DNA from: B1Sed10-231 sp046483385
GTDB taxonomy: Bacteria; Planctomycetota; Brocadiia; SM23-32
NCBI GenBank assembly: GCA_046483385.1
Contig: JAWODG010000144.1
Span: 1 to 64,000, forward strand
Direction: 5' to 3'
DNA length: 64,000 nucleotides
The translations under genes were made by a program, and so were the position numbers. The first letter of the stretch is position 1; each line of letters opens with the position of its first letter. Below, piece after piece: positions 57,712-64,000 of the stretch. Under the pieces are notes generated by a model. It was not told the DNA's origin. It ran no database searches and worked only from the letters and a program-made list of their open reading frames with translations.

Positions 57712-58281
57712 ATGAACCCCGCAATCTTGATCGGCGACTCCATCCGCATCGGCTACGCCCCGTTCGTGCGGGACGGCCTGGCGGAGGAGATAGAGGTGTG
57801 GGCGCCCGAGGAGAACGGGGGCGACAGCCGGAACGTGCTGGCCCACGTGGAAGAATGGGTGCTCAACCGCGATCCCGTGCTGGTGCACCTGAACTCCGGG
57901 TTGCACGACATCAAGCGCCTGCCCGAGGCCGACGGACCCGTCGTGCCGCTGGAGGAGTACAGGGGCAACGTCTCCCGGATTCTCAAGCGAGCCCTGGAGT
58001 CCACAAACGCCGTCATCTGGGCCCTGACAACGCCCGTCAACGAGGAATGGCACCACGAAAACAAACCATTCGACCGGCGGGAGGCCGACGTGGCGGCCTA
58101 CAGCCGGGCCGCCGCCGAGGTCTGCGCCGGGCTGGGCGTGCCGGTCAACGACTTGCACACGGTGATCATGAAGCACGGCCGCGACGAACTCCTGCTGCCG
58201 GACGGGGTACACTTCACCGACGAGGGGTACCGCCTGCTGGGAGAGACCGTCGCCCGGGAGATAGTGAGGCATCTGCGCTGA
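57712..58281 (+). CDS. SGNH/GDSL-family hydrolase
   Basis: 189 residues from ATG 57712, with GAAGGAG upstream. Block I AILIGDSIRIGY carries the Ser nucleophile (G-D-S), LVHLNSGLHDIK the Asn/Gly block, and LPDGVHFTDEGYRLLGE the Asp-x-x-His pair. Acts as esterase or deacetylase on small or carbohydrate substrates; context of GH genes suggests sugar deacetylation. No signal peptide is seen. Single gene, convergent with the GH4 gene. Confidence 0.9.
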   Translation: MNPAILIGDSIRIGYAPFVRDGLAEEIEVWAPEENGGDSRNVLAHVEEWVLNRDPVLVHLNSGLHDIKRLPEADGPVVPLEEYRGNVSRILKRALESTNAVIWALTTPVNEEWHHENKPFDRREADVAAYSRAAAEVCAGLGVPVNDLHTVIMKHGRDELLLPDGVHFTDEGYRLLGETVAREIVRHLR

Positions 58282-58303
58282 GCCTCACGCCCGGCGGCCC
58301 CAA

Positions 58304-59638
58304 TCAGCGCCCGGCTTCGATCTCGAGGCTGTCGAACTGCGGCAGGTGCTCGGCGTTCACCTCGAACATCTCGGCCGTCATCTCCCTTATCTCGTCCAGA
58401 GACAGCACCGCGGCCGTCAGCGGGTCGTAGGCGATGGCCTGAAAAGCCAGCGTGGGATCGCCGGTCAGCGCCGCCTCCACAGCCATCTCCTCGGAAGCGA
58501 TGGTGACCTGGTTCAGGGCCGCGCACTGGGGCGGCAGCGGGCCGACGTGGATGGTGTTGAAACCGCGCCGGTTGGCCACCACCGGCACCTCCACGCAGGC
58601 GCCCTCAGGCAGGTTCGGCACGATACCCGTGTTCGGCACGTTGCCGTTGAACTCGAAGGGGTCGCCGCCCATGAAAGCGTTGATAATCGAGGCGGCGTAC
58701 TCGTGGCCGCGTTCGAGGCGTATCTCTTCCTTCTGCAGCCACTCCTCGGCGCGCTCTTTCCAGGCGTCGCCCTGCTTCTCCGGCCGCAGCACCAGCCCGT
58801 AATAGCCCGGGTTCCAGCCCGTGCCGGGATGACAGTATCTCTCGATGAGCTCGGGCCGCTTGCGGAACCACCAGTTGTACTCGCTGTTATGGCCGCTGGA
58901 CTCGGTCACGTAGTAACCCAGGTGGAGGAACATCTCGTTGCGGACTATCTCCTCCATGTACACCTCGTCCCGCGTCTTGACCGCCTCGCGGATGAGGGGA
59001 TAGGCGTCCACGCCGTTCCAGCGGAAATCGACGTACCACGCCTGGTGATTGACTCCCGCGCAGACGTAGGTGACCTCCTCCATGGGCGCGTCGATCCAGC
59101 CGGCCAGCATGCGCGCGGTGCCCTGCACGCTGTGGCACAGGCCCGTCACGCGCACGTCCGTCTCCCGCTGCATAGCCCGGCAGAGCATGGCCATGGGGTT
59201 GGTGTAGTTCAGGAGGATGGCATCCGGGCAGTGCCGTTCGATGTCGCGGCAGATGTCCAGCATGACGGGGATGGTGCGCAGCGCCCGGAAGATGCCCGCG
59301 GGCCCCCGGGTGTCGCCGACGCAGATGTTGACGCCGTACTTCTTGGGGATCTCCAGGTCGTGCCGATAGACCTCGTAGCCGCCGGCCAGGATCGTGCAAA
59401 GGACCGCGTCGGCGCCCTTCAGCGCTTCGGCCCGGTCCATCGTGGCCTCGACCTTTGCCGGGTACCCGCCCTGGTCGATGATCTTCTGGACAGCCCGGCG
59501 GGCGAAGTCCAGCCGCTCCTCGTCGATATCCATCAAGACGAGGGTCGTGTCCTCCAGCAGGGGGAAGGTCAGGATGTCGCGGACCAGATTGCGGGTAAAA
59601 GTGAGACTGCCGGCCCCGATGAAAGTAATGCGCGCCAT
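58304..59638 (-). CDS. GH4-family glycosidase (alpha-galactosidase-like)
   Basis: 444 residues. NAD-dependent GH4 pattern: RITFIGAGSLTFTRNLV, LMDIDEERLDFA, CTILAGGYEVYRHDLEIPKKYG, LNYTNPMAMLCRAM, GLCHSVQGTARML (metal Cys), AGVNHQAWYVDF (metal His). Closing PNLPEGACVEVPVVAN is normal for MelA-type members. Uses NAD and a divalent metal in an oxidation-elimination mechanism on alpha-galactosides or alpha-glucuronides; cytoplasmic. Single gene. Confidence 0.93.
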   Translation of the reverse strand: MARITFIGAGSLTFTRNLVRDILTFPLLEDTTLVLMDIDEERLDFARRAVQKIIDQGGYPAKVEATMDRAEALKGADAVLCTILAGGYEVYRHDLEIPKKYGVNICVGDTRGPAGIFRALRTIPVMLDICRDIERHCPDAILLNYTNPMAMLCRAMQRETDVRVTGLCHSVQGTARMLAGWIDAPMEEVTYVCAGVNHQAWYVDFRWNGVDAYPLIREAVKTRDEVYMEEIVRNEMFLHLGYYVTESSGHNSEYNWWFRKRPELIERYCHPGTGWNPGYYGLVLRPEKQGDAWKERAEEWLQKEEIRLERGHEYAASIINAFMGGDPFEFNGNVPNTGIVPNLPEGACVEVPVVANRRGFNTIHVGPLPPQCAALNQVTIASEEMAVEAALTGDPTLAFQAIAYDPLTAAVLSLDEIREMTAEMFEVNAEHLPQFDSLEIEAGR

Positions 59639-59856
59639 GGGCTACCTCTCTGGGATGGGGTACTATGAACGAGCGGCCCGCCACCATACCATCGCAGGAG
59701 GAGACTGTCCAGCGGGGCTCGGTGGTCAGCCGGACCGCGCACGCCGGGCCGGAGGCCACCGCGGAGGACAGTTGCAATGCCTGAGGTGGGGATGCGACGC
59801 GGGCTCCGCGCGTGGAAACGCCGGGCGAGCGGCAATTGCCGGAGGGGTTGTTGCCG

Positions 59857-60285
59857 TCAGTTGTTCTGCAGACCGGAGCCTTCCTTCAGGTCGGCCTCCA
59901 GTTCGGCCAGCCTCTTCTCCAACTCCTCGATCCGGCGGATCAGCTCGTGGCGTTCCTTGAGGCGGTCTTCGAGCTGATGAAGCAGGTCGAGGTCGATCTG
60001 CTGGGAGGCCTTGTACTCGGGGCTTTCCTCGGCAACGCAGGAAGCCAGCGGTTCCCCCTCACCCGTGACCAGCCAGCGGACGTTGATCTCCGGAAAAGCC
60101 GAGATGATCTTGCCGATCACGCCCACGGTGGGCTCGACACCCCGAGACTCGTAATCGCTGTAGGTGCTCGCCTTGAGCCCGGCGGCTTCCGCAAAGGCCT
60201 TCTGAGAGCCTCTCTGGGCTCCCATGAGCAACTCACGCACGTGACGAAGACGGTAAGAAATGCCAGTCTGAGTGGAATTATTCAC
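59857..60285 (-). CDS. XRE-type HTH regulator with coiled-coil tail
   Basis: 142 residues from GTG 60285. The helix-turn-helix reads SQKAFAEAAGLKASTYSDYE, followed by VIGKIISAFPEINVRWLVTGEGEP, a common phage-repressor-like arrangement. Residues about 98-135 are a heptad-type coiled coil rich in Leu and Glu. It faces an HTH gene across a palindromic operator, as in phage repressor/Cro pairs or plasmid control circuits. Target unknown. Confidence 0.8.
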   Translation of the reverse strand: MNNSTQTGISYRLRHVRELLMGAQRGSQKAFAEAAGLKASTYSDYESRGVEPTVGVIGKIISAFPEINVRWLVTGEGEPLASCVAEESPEYKASQQIDLDLLHQLEDRLKERHELIRRIEELEKRLAELEADLKEGSGLQNN

Positions 60286-60342
60286 GGAAAAACCCGATTA
60301 AGGCTTGACGAAACGCGATATTCCCGTTAGGCTATCGGCGGG

Positions 60343-60358
60343 TGTTGACAGGTCAACA
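60343..60358. promoter_or_regulatory. Palindromic operator between two divergent HTH genes
   Basis: TGTTGAC-AG-GTCAACA is a perfect 7-bp dyad with a two-base centre in the 93-base divergent intergenic region. It includes TTGACA (60345-60350) facing right and TTGACC facing left, which may be -35 boxes, so a bound repressor would block both promoters. The right -10 is not clear. Confidence 0.65.
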
Positions 60359-60378
60359 GGCAGTATTGTACAGGGAAC

Positions 60379-60624
60379 ATGGGCAAAGTCAATGGCAAAA
60401 GCGATGGCGACCCGGAATTAACGCCTCGCCTGCTGCGGGCGTATCTCGCCTATCACGCTGTCGGGCCGGGGGAAGTCGCCGAGAAAAGGGGCGTCTCGCG
60501 GCAAAGCGTCAGCGCGGCGCTGAACGCTGATGTGACCGGGCGACCGGTCAGTCAGGACCTGCTCCGCGAGATTCATCAGGCGGCCAATTCCATCATCGCC
60601 GAACGGCGGGAAGAGGAAGAGTAG
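60379..60624 (+). CDS. Small HTH DNA-binding protein (81 residues)
   Basis: 81 residues from ATG 60379, with AGGGAA immediately upstream. Helices LTPRLLRAYLAYHAVGP and GEVAEKRGVSRQSVSAAL form a helix-turn-helix; an acidic tail follows. Similar in size and position to Cro-type partners. Reads divergently from the XRE gene across the shared operator. Function inferred from arrangement only. Confidence 0.7.
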   Translation: MGKVNGKSDGDPELTPRLLRAYLAYHAVGPGEVAEKRGVSRQSVSAALNADVTGRPVSQDLLREIHQAANSIIAERREEEE

Positions 60625-60685
60625 ATTGTGCGACCGTGCGGTGGATGGATCGGGTAACGGTTGGTGAATCCAATATGGACGGTCC

Positions 60686-62524
60686 TTAGCCGACGGTGTA
60701 GACGGGCGCCACGCCGGCATCCTCGTCGGACAGGCTCAGCTTGCTACCGCTGAAGACGCGTCCGTAGATTGGCCCCACCTTCACGTCGCCCCGGTGGGCC
60801 GAGGCCACCACACGCACGTCGAAGCGCAGGTCGGATTCCTCGGACAGCCGGCCGGGCTCGAAGTAGCCCTGCACCACGCTGCCCCCCGCCCGCAGCCGCT
60901 GCTGGAGGATGTGGCCCGCCTGCTGGGAGGAGGATTCCGGACGCAGGATCGTGACGCCACGCCCTCCCCCGCCCAGGTAGTCCTTGACCGCCAGCCGCAG
61001 CCCCTGCTCCAGCATATAGTAGGCGGCCGGCTCGATGTGCTCGTCCAGCACCTGCGACCACAGCACGTTCTCCCGCAGCACCTTGCCCTCCTCCTCGTCC
61101 GGACGCAGGTGCTCGCGGGCCGCCGGGTCGCACAGGACGGACAGAAACCCCTTGTTCGTGTACAGGAACATGTCCAGCGCCGGGAACGTCTTGACCGTCC
61201 CCTCCAGCACCGCCCTGCGCAGGGGGGAGTCCTCACGCAGCTCGCCCCACTCGGAAAGGTTCTCCTCGACGTAGAGCAGGTCCACCCGGCCAGCCCCCGA
61301 GAGATGGAGACCGTCCTCGCGCAGTTTGAGGTCGGCCTCGTGACACAGCGGAATCTCGAGGCCGCCGGCGCTCGCTATGCCGTCGGCGAGGCCCTCCAGC
61401 TCGTCCACGTTGAACATGTCCTCGTCATTGAAGCCCCGCAGGAACGCGATGCACCCGGCATCGGGCTCGTGCAGCGGACGGAGCCCGTGCTGATACAGAA
61501 ACGGCCCGAAGTCGACGTCCGCGGCCCGCTCTGCCCCCGGCACGCATTCACAGACGAGCGGGAACAGCACCTGGTCCGCCCTGTGCGCGTAATGTCCGTA
61601 GCCGACCGCGCAGTTCAGCTCGATGACCTTCATTCCCTCGGGCGCGCAGTGCAGGTCCGCCGCGAAGAACAACCGCTGGTCTTCCGGGGGGCCGGGCAGC
61701 AAGGGACGCAGCGGCTCCGGTATGAAGCCGACCAGCCTGTCGTAGAAGTCCCGGTCGTGCCCCGCCGCGGCTTTGGCCTTGCGCAGCAGCTTCGCCAGTG
61801 TCGTGACGACCTCGACCGCCCGATTGAGCTGCTGGCTGTTGAGGAATATGGCCCACGGGCTGGCCGCGGGGACCTCGGCGACGGCTTCGCGGGCCTTCGC
61901 CAGCACCTCCTCGGCGTAGACGTCCGCCGCCTCTCGGCGGGCGTCCCTCTTAGACTGCTTCGCCGCAAAGGACTTCACCTGGCCCGTAAGCACCTCTTCC
62001 GCCTCGCCGAAAGCACCCTCCAGCGTCACGCGCTCATCGGGCTGGAACTCGGAGAGCAGGAAGTCCACCACCCCGTCGTATTCCCGGCGGCTGGCGGCGT
62101 TGACGCCTAGCTTGATGCGGACGATGTCCGTGCGGTCGGCCGCCTCGAGCACGGACCGCACGCCGTTGTGCCCGCCGTGCCCGCCCCCCTGCCGGCCCTT
62201 GACCGAGCCCAGAGACAGATCCAGGTCGTCGTGGGCAATGGCCCAGAGGTTGTCATCAAACCCGAACCGCTCCCGCAGGGGCCCCACCACGCGCCCACAG
62301 TCGTTCATCGTGGTCATGGGTTTGACCAACAGGCAGGGCAGGCCCGCCAGCTCGATTTGCGCGGCCTCGCCCTCGACGCCGTCCATCGGCTCGAAGTCCG
62401 TCCCGCCGTGCCTTTCGGCCAGAAAGTCGGCGAACATGAAGCCGGCGTTGTGGCGGGTGCCGGCGTAGTCGGAGCCCGGATTACCCAGGCAGATTACGGT
62501 GACGTGGGGTTGATCGGCGGTCAT
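60686..62524 (-). CDS. Peptidyl-tRNA hydrolase fused to an ATP-grasp-like domain
   Basis: 612 residues from ATG 62524; the open frame continues back over kamA but is not coding. Residues about 7-190 are Pth: LGNPGSDYAGTRHNAGF (His25), KPMTTMND, AHDDLDLSLG and GGHGGHNGVRS. From about 230 a domain of roughly 380 residues follows, with FFAADLHCAPEGMKVIELNC, DLLYVEENL, VKDYLGGGGRGVTILRP (Gly-rich ATP-binding type) and RFDVRVVAS, resembling ATP-grasp ligases. The stop of the upstream kamA overlaps its start (ATGA). Pth rescues tRNA from stalled peptides; the fusion suggests a ligase that uses or is monitored through tRNA-linked substrates. That is inference. Confidence 0.8.
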   Translation of the reverse strand: MTADQPHVTVICLGNPGSDYAGTRHNAGFMFADFLAERHGGTDFEPMDGVEGEAAQIELAGLPCLLVKPMTTMNDCGRVVGPLRERFGFDDNLWAIAHDDLDLSLGSVKGRQGGGHGGHNGVRSVLEAADRTDIVRIKLGVNAASRREYDGVVDFLLSEFQPDERVTLEGAFGEAEEVLTGQVKSFAAKQSKRDARREAADVYAEEVLAKAREAVAEVPAASPWAIFLNSQQLNRAVEVVTTLAKLLRKAKAAAGHDRDFYDRLVGFIPEPLRPLLPGPPEDQRLFFAADLHCAPEGMKVIELNCAVGYGHYAHRADQVLFPLVCECVPGAERAADVDFGPFLYQHGLRPLHEPDAGCIAFLRGFNDEDMFNVDELEGLADGIASAGGLEIPLCHEADLKLREDGLHLSGAGRVDLLYVEENLSEWGELREDSPLRRAVLEGTVKTFPALDMFLYTNKGFLSVLCDPAAREHLRPDEEEGKVLRENVLWSQVLDEHIEPAAYYMLEQGLRLAVKDYLGGGGRGVTILRPESSSQQAGHILQQRLRAGGSVVQGYFEPGRLSEESDLRFDVRVVASAHRGDVKVGPIYGRVFSGSKLSLSDEDAGVAPVYTVG

Positions 62525-63591
62525 GCCGTGCAGGTCGCGCAGACGGGGTTCGGTTCGCGCCACATCTTGCCGCTGAAGGTCTCCATCACCACGTCCTCGC
62601 CCTCCCGCTCTCGCACGTACTGGTAATTGAGCGGGACCTTGCCGTAGGGGGTATCCAGCACGTATTGCGGGATGGCGAACCCGCTGGTCCGTCCGCGCAG
62701 GTCGCGCATGAACTGGATACCCCGCTCGATCTGGACGCGGAAGTGCGCGGTGCCCTTCAGCACCTGGCACTGGTAGAGGTAGTAGGGTCGCACCCGCGCC
62801 GCCACCAGCCGTTCGCCCAGATCCTTCAGCACGGCGGAGTCGTCGTTAACGCCCTTGAGGAGCACCGTCTGGTTGCCCATCGGGATGCCGTGATCGACGA
62901 TGCGTCCGCAGGCGGCCACGGCCTCCGGCGTCAGTTCCTTCGGGTGGTTGAAGTGCGTGTTGATCCAGAAGGGCTGGTGCCGGGCCAGTCGCTCGCACAG
63001 CTCGTCGGTGATACGGGAGGGCAGCGTGCAGGGGCTGCGACTGCCGATGCGCACGAGTTCCACGTGCGGTATCTCATGGATCTTCGCCACAATCTCCTCG
63101 ACCTGCTCGTCCGGCATCAGCAGCGGGTCACCGCCGGTCAGCAGCACGTCGCGGATGGCCGGCGTGTTGCGGAGGTATTCGTAGCCTTCCTCGAGGTTGT
63201 CCTCGCTGATGGCCGCGCCGCGCGTGTCCACCATCCGCTTGCGGAGGCAGAACCGGCAGAACGTGGGGCAGATGGAGCTGACGCAGAAGGCCACCCGGTC
63301 CGGATAGACGTGGATCAGGTTCTCGACCGGAGAGTGGTCCTCCTCCTTCAGCGGGTCCCACACGCCCAGCTCGTCGTGCATCTCCTCGATGCGGGGCACC
63401 ACCTGCCGGCGGATGGGACAGTCCGGATCGTCGGGGTCCATCAGGGAGGCGTAATACGGACTGATCCCCCAGTTGAAGACACCCTCTATTTCCTGCAACC
63501 CCGCCCTTTCTTCGGGCGTCAGGTCGATGTACTGCTCGAGCTGCTCAGCGGTGTTGATACCGTCGTGCAGTTCCTGTAGCCAGTCGTTCAT
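62521..63591 (-). CDS. Lysine 2,3-aminomutase-family radical SAM enzyme
   Basis: 356 residues from ATG 63591. Radical SAM motif CPTFCRFC (Cys108, Cys112, Cys115), LLTGGDPLLMPDEQVEEIV, THFNHPKELTPEA, GNQTVLLKGVND, and the PLP-lysine region DTPYGKVPLNYQY; a C-terminal CATC pair. Interconverts alpha- and beta-lysine, or another beta-amino acid. Here it sits between an ATP-grasp gene and the Pth fusion with overlaps of 47 and 4 bases, so the three act together. Shorter than clostridial KamA. Confidence 0.87.
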   Translation of the reverse strand: MNDWLQELHDGINTAEQLEQYIDLTPEERAGLQEIEGVFNWGISPYYASLMDPDDPDCPIRRQVVPRIEEMHDELGVWDPLKEEDHSPVENLIHVYPDRVAFCVSSICPTFCRFCLRKRMVDTRGAAISEDNLEEGYEYLRNTPAIRDVLLTGGDPLLMPDEQVEEIVAKIHEIPHVELVRIGSRSPCTLPSRITDELCERLARHQPFWINTHFNHPKELTPEAVAACGRIVDHGIPMGNQTVLLKGVNDDSAVLKDLGERLVAARVRPYYLYQCQVLKGTAHFRVQIERGIQFMRDLRGRTSGFAIPQYVLDTPYGKVPLNYQYVREREGEDVVMETFSGKMWREPNPVCATCTA

Positions 63592-64000
63592 CCGTTGTTC
63601 TCTCCTCTGCAGCGCTCCGCTCGAGCGCCAGGTCGATGATTCTGCCAATCAGTCCGACGTAATCGTAGCCCGCCGCCTCGGCCAGCACGGGATAGACGCC
63701 GTAGAACGGGCTGAGGCCCGGCAGGGGGTTGATCTCAAGCATCCACGCGTTCCCGTCGGTGTCCATCATGTAGTCCACGCGTGCCAGGTCCCGTGCACCG
63801 ATGGCGCGATACAGCGCCAGCGTCCAGTCCTTCAGTCTCCGCTCCAGCGGTTCGCTCAGCGAGTACGGGCAGACTATCTCTCGCTCGTGGAGCTTCTTGG
63901 TCATCTCCGAGTACATGCCGCCCGGCGCCACCACGCGCCCTGTGGGCAGCACTTCAGGTTCGTCGTTGCCCAGCAGGCCGACGGTCACGTCGAAGCCGTC
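63545..64000 (-). CDS. D-Ala-D-Ala ligase-like ATP-grasp enzyme (5' end off window)
   Basis: C-terminal 151 residues only; the frame runs into the right edge. DVTVGLLGN and YSLSEPLERRLKDW lead to the ATP-grasp metal site VDYMMDTDGNAWMLEINPLPGLSP (Asp and Glu-x-Asn). Matches the Ddl-like branch. The acid-rich closing segment is unusual. Overlaps the aminomutase gene by 47 bases, indicating translational coupling. A role in joining D-Ala, lysine or beta-lysine units is possible but not shown; the N-terminus would be needed. Confidence 0.78.
   Translation of the reverse strand, partial: DGFDVTVGLLGNDEPEVLPTGRVVAPGGMYSEMTKKLHEREIVCPYSLSEPLERRLKDWTLALYRAIGARDLARVDYMMDTDGNAWMLEINPLPGLSPFYGVYPVLAEAAGYDYVGLIGRIIDLALERSAAEERTTDERLATGTARRYQHR

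Noticed and set aside
62525..62770. Extension of the Pth fusion upstream of ATG 62524
   Set aside because: It lies inside the aminomutase gene in a different frame; the Pth start motif begins right after ATG 62524 with ATGA coupling.

Overview
The window is GC-rich bacterial chromosome. Several genes point to a Gram-negative-type envelope: kdsB (KDO activation), lptB (LPS export), a periplasmic PBP4-type carboxypeptidase and type IV pilus ATPases. A clpC-mcsB-mcsA set, a Hanks-type kinase, an arylsulfatase, a sialidase-like protein, GH4 and DUF4038-type glycosidases and many catabolic oxidoreductases fit a polysaccharide-degrading member of the PVC group or a neighbouring phylum (Planctomycetota, Lentisphaerota or similar). 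This placement is inference from gene content; no rRNA gene is present.

Layout. 1-1.5 kb: an AbiE-type toxin-antitoxin pair, cut by the left edge, with a near-consensus promoter. 1.7-10.2 kb: carbohydrate catabolism (sulfatase, sialidase-like, ADP-ribosylglycohydrolase-family, RraA-like, sugar isomerase/epimerase, glycyl radical enzyme). 10.2-11.3 kb: an AviRa-like methyltransferase and a 34-residue membrane protein. 12.1-18.25 kb: a six-gene ubiquitin-like conjugation operon behind a sigma70-type promoter: Ubl, E1, JAMM protease with a C-terminal membrane helix, multi-pass FHA protein, RING-like membrane protein, and an E2 fused to a long cysteine-rich array and a membrane helix. It is followed by a frameshifted remnant of an L-fucose isomerase-like gene. 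18.8-24.5 kb: 2-hydroxyacyl-CoA dehydratase-like, WalJ-like and URO-D-like proteins, a membrane protein and a small protein with its own promoter and leader. 24.5-37.9 kb: housekeeping (holA, aminotransferase, M24-like, kdsB, dUTPase-like, fumarase alpha, nuclease, GIY-YIG-like, queD-mcsA-mcsB-clpC, phosphoesterase, PEBP). 38-48.5 kb: PBP4, RNase R, formamidase, Gfo/Idh/MocA, and a pilB-pilT-pilB operon. 48.6-60.6 kb: lptB, SecD-like, nagB, CoA-disulfide-reductase-like, thioredoxin-like, kinase, three small non-coding elements with terminal inverted repeats, more glycosidase genes, and a divergent pair of HTH genes around a palindromic operator. 60.7-64 kb: a peptidyl-tRNA hydrolase/ATP-grasp fusion, a lysine 2,3-aminomutase-like radical SAM enzyme and a D-Ala-D-Ala-ligase-like ATP-grasp, overlapping one another, the last cut by the right edge.

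The standout is the ubiquitin-like operon. The Ubl ends in Gly-Gly plus three residues, the JAMM protease keeps its whole zinc motif, the E1 keeps nucleotide-binding and candidate catalytic cysteine positions, and the E2 keeps a eukaryote-like HPN motif and active cysteine. Four of the six proteins carry membrane segments, so I infer that conjugation and deconjugation occur at a membrane. Related operons have been described by comparative genomics and as phage defence (Bil/Bub types). The combination here (FHA scaffold, separate RING-like membrane protein, E2-cysteine-array-membrane fusion) is the part worth checking for novelty.
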